A DNA stretch of 24,109 nt from Labilithrix sp. (GTDB lineage Bacteria; Myxococcota; Polyangia; Polyangiales; Polyangiaceae), in the NCBI GenBank assembly GCA_028287035.1, contig JAQBQL010000015.1, forward strand, positions 1 through 24,109, read 5' to 3'. Position numbers and translations under genes: made by a program. The notes beneath the pieces were generated by a model. The model worked only from the letters and a program-made list of their open reading frames with translations, searched no databases and was not told the DNA's origin. Each line of letters begins with the position of its first letter. The stretch's first letter is position 1. Shown one piece after another: positions 15,080 through 22,380 of this stretch.

Positions 15080-15748
15080 TCAGCGACCGGCCTTGCGGAG
15101 GCGCTGCTTGACGGCGGCGCGCACGAGCACGGTCTTGTTCTTCGAGCCGGGGATGCCGCCCTCGATCATGAGGAGGCCCTTGTCGGCGTCGATGCGGGCG
15201 ACCTTGAGGTTCTGCACGCTGACCGTCTCGTTGCCGTACTGGCCGGGCATCTTGAGGTTCGGGAGCGTACGACCCGGGGTCATGTTCGTACCGATCGAGC
15301 CGCCGTGGCGGCGGTACTCGTGGGTTCCGTGGGTGCGCACGAAGCCGGCCATGCTCCAGCGACGGACGACGCCGCTGAAGCCGCGGCCGCGCGTGAGGCC
15401 GCGTGTGTCGACCTTCTGGCCGACCGTGAAGATCTCGTCGAGCTTGATGGGCTGGCCCACCTCGAACTTCGCCGCAAACTCGTCGGTGCAGCGGAGCTCG
15501 TGGAGCTCGCGCTTGGGGGCCGCGCCGCGCTTCTTGAAGGAGCCGATGTCGGCCTTCGTGAGGTGCTTCTCCTTCGCGTCCTTGAGACCGAAGACCACCG
15601 CGACGTAGCCGTCCTGCTCCGTCGTGCGCTTGCCGACGACCGCGACGTTGCTGATGTCGAGCACGGTGACGCGCTGGACGGTGCCGTCCTCGGTGTAGAG
15701 CTGCGTCATGCCGAGCTTGGTGCCGAAGATGCCGGGACTGATGTTCAT
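15080..15748 (-). CDS. rplC: 50S ribosomal protein L3
   Basis: A 222-residue L3, near normal length. It has the N-terminal G(T)KLGMTQ stretch (residues 9-15), the central loop RGLTRGRGFSGVVRRW (116-131), THGTHEYRRHGGSIG (139-153), TPGR (157-160) and KMPGQYGN (166-173). Gln170 matches the residue methylated by PrmB in E. coli L3. L3 starts 50S assembly and its long loop reaches the peptidyl-transferase centre. Nothing essential looks damaged, so the gene should be functional. Oddly, it is alone: in most bacteria rplC lies in the S10 operon between rpsJ and rplD, but here the upstream gene is a peroxiredoxin and a terminator follows. It is either the relocated sole copy or a second copy; the window cannot tell. 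Confidence 0.95.
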   Translation of the reverse strand: MNISPGIFGTKLGMTQLYTEDGTVQRVTVLDISNVAVVGKRTTEQDGYVAVVFGLKDAKEKHLTKADIGSFKKRGAAPKRELHELRCTDEFAAKFEVGQPIKLDEIFTVGQKVDTRGLTRGRGFSGVVRRWSMAGFVRTHGTHEYRRHGGSIGTNMTPGRTLPNLKMPGQYGNETVSVQNLKVARIDADKGLLMIEGGIPGSKNKTVLVRAAVKQRLRKAGR

Positions 15749-15880
15749 GAGGATTCGCTTCTGCGCTCGTGAGGTGGGTGACCGAGAGAGAGAGACCGCG
15801 TAGCGTTCGCCGGGGCGACGGTTCCGAGCGCAGGGATCCGCAGGACTGTGCCTGACGCGTGAAGTCTCGAAAGGGCGCGG

Positions 15881-15909
15881 ACTTTGTCCTCTGCGGCTGG
15901 ATTCGTCAA
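15881..15909 (-). promoter_or_regulatory. Possible sigma70-type promoter for rplC
   Basis: On the minus strand a TTGACG box (15904-15909) is followed after 17 bases by CAAAGT (15881-15886). The -35 match is good (5 of 6), the -10 match poor (3 of 6). It would give a leader of roughly 125 bases before rplC and starts just beyond the peroxiredoxin stop. The leader (15749-15880) contains a CT-rich run but no hairpin I can defend. Confidence 0.3.
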
Positions 15910-15917
15910 GCCCGCCG

Positions 15918-16391
15918 TCAGGGCAGCCGACGGATGAGGTCCCGGGCGCCTTCGACGTGCTTGGCGGCGGACAGCTCGCTCGCCAGCACGCCGGCGATGA
16001 CGCCCTTCTTGTCGATCACGAAGGTGACGCGGCCCGGCTTGCCGAGCAGCTTGCCGAGGAAGCTGCTCGCCCCGTAGCGCCTGGCGAGCTCCTTCTCGGC
16101 GTCCGAGACGAGCGAAAACGGCAGAGAATGCTCCTTCGCGAACCGCTCGTGCGACTCGTTCGAGTCGATGGAGACGCCGATGACCTCGGTGTCCTTCGAC
16201 TCCAGCTCGGCGTAGAGGTCCCGGAACCCGCAGCTCTCCTTCGTGCAGATCGGGGTGAAGTCGCCGGGGTAGAAGTAGAGGACGACGTTCTTCTTGCCGG
16301 CGAGCTCGGCCAGGGCAAGGCGCTTTCCGGCGCTCGAGACCACGTCGAAATCGGGGGCCTTGTCGCCGACACGGAGAGAGGATGCGGCCAT
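15918..16391 (-). CDS. bcp: Thioredoxin-dependent peroxiredoxin, Bcp/PrxQ type
   Basis: A 157-residue peroxiredoxin of typical PrxQ length. The active site is YPGDFTPICTKESCGF: peroxidatic Cys49 preceded by the conserved Pro/Thr, and Cys54 five residues later as resolving Cys, the atypical two-Cys layout. Arg near residue 123 (GKPGRVTFVIDKKG) and the APDF motif at 12-15 also fit. It reduces hydrogen peroxide and organic hydroperoxides using thioredoxin, in the cytoplasm (no signal peptide). It is divergent from rplS with 112 bases between. The gap to rplC downstream is about 170 bases, so co-transcription is possible but not implied. Confidence 0.95.
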   Translation of the reverse strand: MAASSLRVGDKAPDFDVVSSAGKRLALAELAGKKNVVLYFYPGDFTPICTKESCGFRDLYAELESKDTEVIGVSIDSNESHERFAKEHSLPFSLVSDAEKELARRYGASSFLGKLLGKPGRVTFVIDKKGVIAGVLASELSAAKHVEGARDLIRRLP

Positions 16392-16426
16392 GGAGGTTCT
16401 CCGCGATTAGCACGGGCTCCGCAGCG

Positions 16427-16455
16427 TTGACAGGGTACGGGGTGCGTGCTTTAAG
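16427..16455 (+). promoter_or_regulatory. Sigma70-type promoter of rplS
   Basis: A perfect -35 box TTGACA (16427-16432) and, after exactly 17 bases, TTTAAG (16450-16455), which matches 4 of 6 of the -10 consensus. Transcription should begin near 16462, giving a leader of about 40 bases that carries AGGAG/GGAG just before the rplS start. It is the clearest promoter in the window, consistent with strong constitutive expression of a ribosomal protein. Confidence 0.75.
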
Positions 16456-16503
16456 GCCCGCTCTTTCGAGCGCCCCTCGGCGTTCAGGAGCCCCGGAGTC
16501 GTC

Positions 16504-16857
16504 ATGCAGAACGCGAAGATTGCCGCCATCGAGACCGAGCAGCTCAAGACGGGCATCCCCGACTTCCGCGTCGGAGACACCGTTCGCGTTCACTACAAGA
16601 TCGTCGAAGGCGACAAGGACCGCATCCAGATCTTCCAGGGTGTCGTCCTCAAGCGCCACCGTGCGGGGGCCCGCAGCACGTTCACCGTGCGCAAGGTGAG
16701 CTTCAGCATCGGCGTCGAGCGCCAGTTCCTCACCCACTCGCCGCGTATCGACAAGGTCGAGATCGTGTCGAAGGGCGTCGTCCGCCGGGCCCGCCTCTTC
16801 TATCTCCGGGACCTGCAGGGCAAGGCCGCCCGCGTCCGCGACGCCAAGGACATCTGA
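16504..16857 (+). CDS. rplS: 50S ribosomal protein L19
   Basis: A 117-residue L19 of normal length, with conserved features [19 protein letters not shown] (residues 19-37), [12 protein letters not shown] (40-51), [16 protein letters not shown] (60-75), [11 protein letters not shown] (78-88) and [18 protein letters not shown] (94-111). L19 sits at the 30S-50S interface. A strong promoter precedes it and a terminator follows it closely, so it is a single-gene unit. In many bacteria rplS follows rpsP-rimM-trmD; those genes are not beside it here. The ATG at 16504 has a GGAG five bases upstream. Confidence 0.97.
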   Translation: MQNAKIAAIETEQLKTGIPDFRVGDTVRVHYKIVEGDKDRIQIFQGVVLKRHRAGARSTFTVRKVSFSIGVERQFLTHSPRIDKVEIVSKGVVRRARLFYLRDLQGKAARVRDAKDI

Positions 16858-16878
16858 GCTCGGCAACGGTCGGTCGAG

Positions 16879-16904
16879 AGCTCCTCACGATGTGAGGGGC
16901 TTTT
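16879..16904 (+). terminator. Rho-independent terminator of rplS
   Basis: A 10-bp stem (AGCTCCTCAC at 16879-16888 pairing with GTGAGGGGCT at 16892-16901, one G-T wobble) with a three-base loop and a TTTT run at 16901-16904. It lies 22 bases after the rplS stop. No A-run precedes it, so it should work on the plus strand only. Confidence 0.85.
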
Positions 16905-16950
16905 GCCGTTTTGTGGCCGTGCCAGCCGTATCGGCCGTGTCAGAGGCGCG

Positions 16951-18255
16951 TCAGGCGGGCGGACGCGCCGCGGACATCATGTCGCGCAGGCGGAGACGCG
17001 TGTCGCGCAGCCACACCGCGTCGTTGAACACGTCGCCCGCGAGGAGCGAGGTGATCGAGCGGCGGAGCGCGTTGTGCTTGTTCTCCATGAACACCGCCTC
17101 CATCAGCGGGCCCGCGTAGAACGCCTGGACCGCGAGCACGAACGTCTCCGCGCCGAGGCGCAGCGACGCGGCCCACGCCCCGAGCACCCGCGCCTCCTGC
17201 GCCCGCGTCTCGTCGGTGCGCGGGGCGAGCGGCAGGAGCTCGAGGAGGGCGTCGGCGGCCGAGCAGCCGCCGCACATGGCGAGGTGCGCGCCGGTCGAGA
17301 AGAGCGGGTCGATGAACCCGCCGGCGTCGCCCACGGCGAGCCAGCCTTCGCCGGTGAGCTCGCGCACCCGGTAGCTGAAGTCCGCGGCGGCGCGCACCGA
17401 AGGCCAGGTGCGGGTGGCTCCCTCGAGCAAGCTCCGCGCGTCGCGCGACTCGGCGACCGCCGCGTCGAAGAGCGCGGTGAGGTCGTCGCCCTTCCGCTTC
17501 TCCTTCACCCAGGCCTTCGAGACCACGGCGCCGACGCTCGTGCTCCCGTCCTTGAACGGGATCATCCAGAACCAGTTCGGACGCGACGCGGCGTCCGGGC
17601 GGAACACGACGATGTCGATGTCGCCCTGGAGCTCGCCCGCCTGACGCGCGACGCCGGTGTACTGCGTGAAGAGCGCGGTTTGATCGAGATCGACGATCTT
17701 CTCGGTGCTGCGCGCAGCGTGGGCGAAGAGCGCGTCGCGGCCGGACGCGTCGACCACGTAACGGGCGTCGAAGCGTGCGTCCTGCACGCTTCCGTCGGCC
17801 CCGGGGCCCCGGGCGAGGACGCCCACGACGCGGCCGCCGTCGTCGCGCACCGCGCCGGTGACGGTCCACTCCTCGCGCACCTCGGCGCCCGCCTTTTCGG
17901 CATGGCGAAGGAGCACGTGGTCGAACGTCTCGCGCTGCACCTGGAAGGCGTGGTCGCGGTCGGCGCGCCAGGCGCCGGCGAAGGCGAAGCGATCCTTGCG
18001 GTCCTTCGCCTCGTCGTGGAAGCGCGCCCCGTACTTGCGGAGGAACGTCGCCTCCACCTCGGCGAGGACGCCGATCTTCTCGAGCACGTCGAGCGAGCGG
18101 GGGAGCAGCGATTCACCCAGGTGGAAGCGCGGGAAACGCTCCTTCTCGAGGACGAGGACGCGCGCGCCGCCCTGCGCGAGCCGCGTCGCGCAGACCGAGC
18201 CGCCGGGACCGCCGCCCACGACGACGACGTCGTACGCAGTCACCGCCGCGGTCAT
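16951..18255 (-). CDS. FAD-dependent oxidoreductase, halogenase/geranylgeranyl-reductase-like
   Basis: A 434-residue group A flavoprotein. The FAD motif GGGPGG is at residues 14-19. FPRFHLGESLLP (41-52) and WFWMIP (228-233) are the signatures shared by flavin-dependent halogenases and their relatives. GDAGGFIDPLFSTGAHLA (309-326) is the second FAD contact. Lys74 in FLRKYGARF falls where carrier-protein halogenases have their catalytic Lys, as I recall. It could halogenate a phenolic or pyrrole substrate, or be an oxidoreductase of the same fold acting on a lipid or isoprenoid; no biosynthetic cluster is visible. The ATG at 18255 overlaps the stop of the upstream zinc-ribbon membrane protein in ATGA. 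The open frame continues above 18255 only as a shadow of that gene. Confidence 0.88.
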   Translation of the reverse strand: MTAAVTAYDVVVVGGGPGGSVCATRLAQGGARVLVLEKERFPRFHLGESLLPRSLDVLEKIGVLAEVEATFLRKYGARFHDEAKDRKDRFAFAGAWRADRDHAFQVQRETFDHVLLRHAEKAGAEVREEWTVTGAVRDDGGRVVGVLARGPGADGSVQDARFDARYVVDASGRDALFAHAARSTEKIVDLDQTALFTQYTGVARQAGELQGDIDIVVFRPDAASRPNWFWMIPFKDGSTSVGAVVSKAWVKEKRKGDDLTALFDAAVAESRDARSLLEGATRTWPSVRAAADFSYRVRELTGEGWLAVGDAGGFIDPLFSTGAHLAMCGGCSAADALLELLPLAPRTDETRAQEARVLGAWAASLRLGAETFVLAVQAFYAGPLMEAVFMENKHNALRRSITSLLAGDVFNDAVWLRDTRLRLRDMMSAARPPA

Positions 18256-18785
18256 TCGGCGGGCTTGGGCGGGGGGCCGAGCTGGATGCGCTCGCCGATG
18301 TAGGCGCCGATCAACGTGAACATGACGCCGATCGCGCTCATGACGACGTAGAGGAAGGTCGGCATCGTCCGGACGGTCTGGCTCTCGACGAGGAGGAACG
18401 TCGTCGGGATGGCGACGACGAAGCTCGCCACCATGGGCTCGATGAAGGTGCGGCCCGGCGAGATCATGCCGACCAGCAGCCCGCCGAGGAACCACACGGG
18501 AATGCACATGATCATGCCGTTGCCGCCCTCGAAGTCGAGGAGGGTCACGATGCGTGGCAGGCCGAACACGAGGGCAGCGGTGAGCACGCCCTGGACGGCG
18601 ATGGCGATGAAGAGCCACTGCAGGCTGACGCCCTCCTGCTGGTAGCGGCGCTCGAGCTCCTCGTCGCGGGAACGAAGCTTCTGGATGGCCTCGATCTTCG
18701 CGCCGCACGACCCACAGCGGACCGACCCAGGGGGGTTCTTGGAGAACCCACACGAGGGGCAGCTCACCAGCTTTCCGGAAGCCAT
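18252..18785 (-). CDS. Membrane protein with N-terminal zinc ribbon and four TM segments
   Basis: A 177-residue protein. Residues 9-27 contain CPSC and CGSC, a four-Cys zinc ribbon facing the cytoplasm. A charged helix (33-51, RSRDEELERRYQQEG) links it to four hydrophobic segments at about 57-80, 92-110, 117-134 and 142-163. The tail is short and Pro-rich. I recognise no named family; zinc ribbon plus small multi-pass membrane proteins are frequent in myxobacteria and mostly uncharacterised. It is the first gene of a two-gene unit with the flavoenzyme (four-base overlap). A membrane anchor or regulator role for that enzyme is conceivable but not shown. The 170-base upstream region holds the palindrome at 18856-18873. 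Confidence 0.85.
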   Translation of the reverse strand: MASGKLVSCPSCGFSKNPPGSVRCGSCGAKIEAIQKLRSRDEELERRYQQEGVSLQWLFIAIAVQGVLTAALVFGLPRIVTLLDFEGGNGMIMCIPVWFLGGLLVGMISPGRTFIEPMVASFVVAIPTTFLLVESQTVRTMPTFLYVVMSAIGVMFTLIGAYIGERIQLGPPPKPAE

Positions 18786-18823
18786 CGGGCCGAGCCTACC
18801 AAGTTTCTCGCGCTATCCAGGCT

Positions 18824-18873
18824 TTTTCCGGAGCCGGCACGCCCCGGGTAGAATTTTCCGGAGCGCTCCGGAA
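18824..18873. promoter_or_regulatory. Candidate operator: 18-bp perfect palindrome plus direct-repeat half-site
   Basis: TTCCGGAGCGCTCCGGAA at 18856-18873 is an uninterrupted 18-bp palindrome. Its left half is repeated: TTTTCCGGAGC occurs at 18824-18834 and again at 18854-18864, exactly 30 bp apart, about three helix turns. It lies between the divergent genes starting at 18785 and 18957, and no T-run follows, so a transcription-factor site fits better than a terminator. Confidence 0.55.
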
Positions 18874-18956
18874 CTCCGGCGAGGAAAGGTTGTCGGTTTG
18901 GCGAGGCCGCCGATCCCCGTCTACAGTGTGACGGGCCCTCCGCCGAACGACCAACC

Positions 18957-19604
18957 GTGACCACCCACGCGATACATCCAGCCCTCGCCCTCACCGACGA
19001 CGCCGTCGACCCGGAGCTCCTCGAGCTCCCGGCGCCGCCGAAGCGGGAGCGCTCCGTCACGGTGGGCCTCCTCGTGTTCACGGCGGTCGCGTCGCTGGCG
19101 ATGTGCTTCGCGCTCCGGCACGACGTCGCCTACGCCTTTGCCAGCCCCCGTGCGGTCAGCCTCGGCGATCTCGGAGCGGCGCCCGCCGCGGCCTTCACCG
19201 AGAACGCCTATGTCGAGGGCACGGCGATGGTCGGCGCGGCCCACGCGATCCGCTACGAGCGGCCGCTCGTGTCCGATTCGTTCCGGCTGATGCCGGTCGC
19301 CGGCCGGCCCAACGTGTGGGTCGAGGTCCGCGTCCCGGCCGGCGCCGAGAACATCCGCTACGTCCCCCCGAACGAGTTCGCGGGGCACCTCGTGCGCTTC
19401 GACGCGGCGGGTCCGAAGCACCGCGGCCTCGCCTCGGCGATCAAGGAGGCGACCGGTCAGAACGTGCCGAGCGGCGCATGGCTGCTCGTCCAGGGCGACG
19501 CGCCGACCGGCTCGCGCTGGGCGATCCTGCTCGTCGCGATGTTCTTCGGCTTTGCGGCGTGGAACCTCGCCGTGACGGCGAAGCTCCTCCGCAAGGTCCG
19601 CTGA
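18957..19604 (+). CDS. Two-TM membrane protein of unknown function
   Basis: A 215-residue protein with a GTG start. A charged N-terminus is followed by TM segment one (about residues 34-53), a 130-residue domain, and TM segment two (about 187-208) with a short basic tail (KLLRKVR). By the positive-inside rule both ends are cytoplasmic and the middle domain is periplasmic. That domain has mixed beta-like stretches (RLMPVAGRPNVWVEVRVPAG, HLVRFDAAG) and could be a small OB- or beta-sandwich-like fold; I do not recognise it. It is divergent from the zinc-ribbon membrane protein and shares the palindromic intergenic region. A weak TTGGCG/TACAGT pair (18898-18927, 18-base spacer) could be its promoter. 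Confidence 0.8.
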   Translation: MTTHAIHPALALTDDAVDPELLELPAPPKRERSVTVGLLVFTAVASLAMCFALRHDVAYAFASPRAVSLGDLGAAPAAAFTENAYVEGTAMVGAAHAIRYERPLVSDSFRLMPVAGRPNVWVEVRVPAGAENIRYVPPNEFAGHLVRFDAAGPKHRGLASAIKEATGQNVPSGAWLLVQGDAPTGSRWAILLVAMFFGFAAWNLAVTAKLLRKVR

Positions 19605-19622
19605 GCGCCGACCGGCGCGCGG

Positions 19623-20612
19623 TCACCGGCCTGCGCTCGCCGCGTCGGCGTGCAGGCGGCTCGCGAGCTGGCACCCGTCGAGGCCCGTCGCGTACTCGGC
19701 CTTGCGAGCCGGCGAGATCCACGACGGGTCCACGTGCTGCCGCGCGCGGAGCAGCACCTTCGACGTGGTGAGGTCCACGATCCCGACGCGCATGTCGTGC
19801 GGGCGCTCGCCGTCGAGCTCGGTGGGGCCGCCGCCGTTGCTCGGCTCGTCGAGCACGTAGACGAGCAGCTTCGAGGCGAGCGCCTGGCGGGTCCGGTCGG
19901 CCGGTGCCGCGTTCCACTCGCGGCGGAGGACGCCGAGGTCGTGGCCGCCCGACACGCCCTGGATGCGCGTCTGGAACTCGGGCGACAGGAGCGGAAGGCC
20001 GAGCACCGCATCGTTCAGGCGGCGCACGTGCGCGGTGTGCTGCTCGAGCAGGAGGGCGCTCGTGAGCGCGAGGCGAACCGGACCGAGGAGCGTCTTCTCG
20101 TCGGCGGCGCGCGGCGGGTCGACGAGGCAGAGGAGGAGGGCATCCTTCGTGGACGCGGCGGCCTGGGCGCGGATGCGCTGCGTGAACGTGAAGGCGTCGA
20201 GCGGGCCGCGCACGTAGGTGGCGGGCTGCGCGAGCACCTGCGCGAGGACGCCCGGCCCCTTCACCTCGGGCGCCATCACGTCGCCCTCGTACGGGCCCGC
20301 GGCGCGCGCGAGCCACGACTCCATGACCACGAGCGAGCCGCGATCCTCGGGCGTGACGAGCGCCGCCTGGCCCTTGACCGTGGCGAGGAACGTCGTCTTC
20401 GCGAGCTCGAATTCCTGGTGGTCGCGGCGCCGCGTCGAGGTGACGACGTAGACGACGAGGATCGCGGCAGCTACCGCGAACACGCGCCAGAGCGCCGTGA
20501 CGCGCGGCGAGATCTTGCCGCCGCGCGTCTCGATCTCCTTGCCGCGGACGCTCTTCTCGATGCGCGCCGCGAGCGCCGGGTCCATCCGCGACGTCGTGAG
20601 GAAGGTGCCCAT
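19623..20612 (-). CDS. Single-TM protein of unknown function, coupled to MutS-like ATPase
   Basis: A 329-residue protein. An N-terminal Lys/Arg-containing stretch (residues 9-42) precedes one TM helix at about 43-60, followed by RRR and a 270-residue soluble domain, Ala/Leu-rich and probably largely helical up to residue 250, then a mixed C-terminal part. The RRR right after the helix argues for a cytoplasmic C-terminal domain, while the basic residues before it argue the reverse, so topology is open. No known domain is recognised. The ATG at 20612 overlaps the stop of the MutS-like gene by one base (TGATG), which implies coupled translation and probably a shared role. It converges with the two-TM gene, with 18 bases between stops. 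Confidence 0.82.
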   Translation of the reverse strand: MGTFLTTSRMDPALAARIEKSVRGKEIETRGGKISPRVTALWRVFAVAAAILVVYVVTSTRRRDHQEFELAKTTFLATVKGQAALVTPEDRGSLVVMESWLARAAGPYEGDVMAPEVKGPGVLAQVLAQPATYVRGPLDAFTFTQRIRAQAAASTKDALLLCLVDPPRAADEKTLLGPVRLALTSALLLEQHTAHVRRLNDAVLGLPLLSPEFQTRIQGVSGGHDLGVLRREWNAAPADRTRQALASKLLVYVLDEPSNGGGPTELDGERPHDMRVGIVDLTTSKVLLRARQHVDPSWISPARKAEYATGLDGCQLASRLHADAASAGR

Positions 20613-22339
20613 CAGGCCTTCTTCTTCTTCCCCGCGGCCCGCTGGTTCTTCTCGATGAGATCGAGCAGCTGGTCGCGCGTGACACCGAGACGCGAGGCGG
20701 CATGCGCGGCGAGCGAGGTGGTCGCGACGCCGGGCACGAACTGGTAGGTCGGACGCTGCTCGGGCGACAGCTCGACCTGCAGGAACCGGAGCGGCTCGAT
20801 CTGGCTCTCGCGCTGCAGCCGCGCCGCGAAGAGCAGAAAATGCGTGGTGATGAAGGCCTGCGGCGCGAGCCGCACCAGCATCTGGACGACGAGCTCGAAG
20901 ATCTCCTCGCCCTCCGATGGGTTCGTGCCCGAGCAGAGCTCGTCGAGGATCACCATCGCGCCGGGCGGGAGGCGCTCGAAGAGCTCGCGGATGCGTACGA
21001 GCTCGGTGCCGAGGCGTCCCTCCGCCTGGTCGGCCCGCGTCTCCTGGATGAGCGACATCACGAGGCCGGGCGCGAGGGCGAGGCTCGCCGAACGCGCCGG
21101 CACGAAGACGCCCGACTGCGCGAGCAGCTGCACGAGCCCGAGCGACTGCAGGAGGCGCGTCTTGCCGCCCGAGTTCGGCCCGGTCACGAGGATCGTCGTG
21201 TCCTGGCGATCGCTCGTCACGTCGCACGGGACCGGCCGGACCCCGTGGGCGAGGAGGAGCGGGTTGAAGAGGCCGCGAACCTCGCGAGGCGCGCGCGGGT
21301 CGACGAGGTCGGGCAGGACCGCGTCGAGCCCCGCCGCGACCGCCGCGTCACGGAAGCCGAGCGCGCCGAGGTAGAACTCGAGGTCGCCGAGGAGCTGCAC
21401 GAGCGGGACGACCTCGTCCTCGATGCCGTCGAACACCGCGTCGATGAGCCGCGCCATCACCTCGCCGTCACTCAGCTTGAAGCCGCGGAGGAAGAGCTCG
21501 ATCTTGGCGAGCCAGCGCCGCAGTGGCGAGCTCACGAACGGGTTCTGCTCGTCCTCCTGGATCGAGGTCACGCGGAGACCGCGGATGCGCCCGTCGGCGC
21601 CGACGCTGACCTCGAGCCGCATGGTCGCGAGGCGCTCGTCGTAGCGGAGGAGATCGGCGAGCGACCGGTACGCCTCGCCCTCCTGCACGCGCCTGCCGAA
21701 CGCCGCGAGCGCCGCCAGACCGGAGCGCGCGGCGAGGAAGCCCTCGGCGCAGATGTCGAACACCTCCTTCAGCTGCGCGAGGATGTCGAGCTGCCGGCGG
21801 TTCGAGTCCCACTTGCCCGCGCCGGTCGATCCCTCGAGCACGGACCGCAGCTTCAGCATCACGATGTAGAGGCGCTCGAGCTCGGAACGGAGCGCCGGTA
21901 CGCTCACGAGCTCCGCGAGGATCGCCCGCCTATGCGCGACGATCGCCGGGTCGGACGGCGGATGCGCGAGCAGCGCGACGAGCGGCCGCGTGCCCAGCAC
22001 CGGCTGCTGCCCGCCGATGTTCGCCCGGAAGCAGAGCGCGACGAACTCCTGCAGGAAGAGGTCGCTCGCGAAGGACGACGGATCCCACGTCGAGTGGGCG
22101 AGGATGCGGCGATCGAGCGCCTCCGCGAAGACGCCGCCCGACACGCCCGCCGCGAACGCGAGCCCCACCGACAGCTTGGTGGCTTCGCGATCGATCCGGA
22201 GCTTGGGTGCCGGATGGAGCAGGTCGGGCACGAGCACGGGCGCGCTCGCGTGCGTGAGACCGGGTCCGGGCGGTCGACCTTGGGTGCCTTGGCTCGGCAT
22301 CTGGGAGAGGGGTTGGGTCACGAGCTCGTGCAGGATCAT
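20612..22339 (-). CDS. MutS-like ATPase lacking mismatch-binding domain
   Basis: A 575-residue protein whose last 200 residues are a MutS-family ABC-type ATPase: Walker A GPNSGGKT (387-394), then the signature region LGTELVRIRELFERLPPG (443-460), Walker B VILDE (463-467) with the following LCSGTNPSEG, and His500 in ITTHF. The middle (about 120-360) resembles the lever/core helices. The N-terminal mismatch-recognition domain with its Phe-X-Glu motif is missing, and there is no C-terminal Smr nuclease, so it is neither MutS1 nor MutS2. Such short MutS homologues are usually annotated only as MutS-related. The C-terminus ends in KKKKA. I use the ATG at 22339; Met14 is an alternative since the first 45 residues are Pro-rich and unconserved-looking. 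The following gene is a coupled membrane protein. Confidence 0.9.
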   Translation of the reverse strand: MILHELVTQPLSQMPSQGTQGRPPGPGLTHASAPVLVPDLLHPAPKLRIDREATKLSVGLAFAAGVSGGVFAEALDRRILAHSTWDPSSFASDLFLQEFVALCFRANIGGQQPVLGTRPLVALLAHPPSDPAIVAHRRAILAELVSVPALRSELERLYIVMLKLRSVLEGSTGAGKWDSNRRQLDILAQLKEVFDICAEGFLAARSGLAALAAFGRRVQEGEAYRSLADLLRYDERLATMRLEVSVGADGRIRGLRVTSIQEDEQNPFVSSPLRRWLAKIELFLRGFKLSDGEVMARLIDAVFDGIEDEVVPLVQLLGDLEFYLGALGFRDAAVAAGLDAVLPDLVDPRAPREVRGLFNPLLLAHGVRPVPCDVTSDRQDTTILVTGPNSGGKTRLLQSLGLVQLLAQSGVFVPARSASLALAPGLVMSLIQETRADQAEGRLGTELVRIRELFERLPPGAMVILDELCSGTNPSEGEEIFELVVQMLVRLAPQAFITTHFLLFAARLQRESQIEPLRFLQVELSPEQRPTYQFVPGVATTSLAAHAASRLGVTRDQLLDLIEKNQRAAGKKKKA

Positions 22340-22380
22340 GTAGCGCGCGCGGACACGCCGGTCAGCGTTATGTTCCGGTG

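Noticed and set aside
15781..15798. GA/CT dinucleotide run in the rplC leader
   Set aside because: A short simple repeat with no paired partner; nothing supports a regulatory role.
16951..18753. An extended 600-residue version of the flavoenzyme
   Set aside because: The extra N-terminal part is an out-of-frame copy of the zinc-ribbon membrane gene; the FAD motif begins 14 residues after the ATG at 18255, as is usual for the family.
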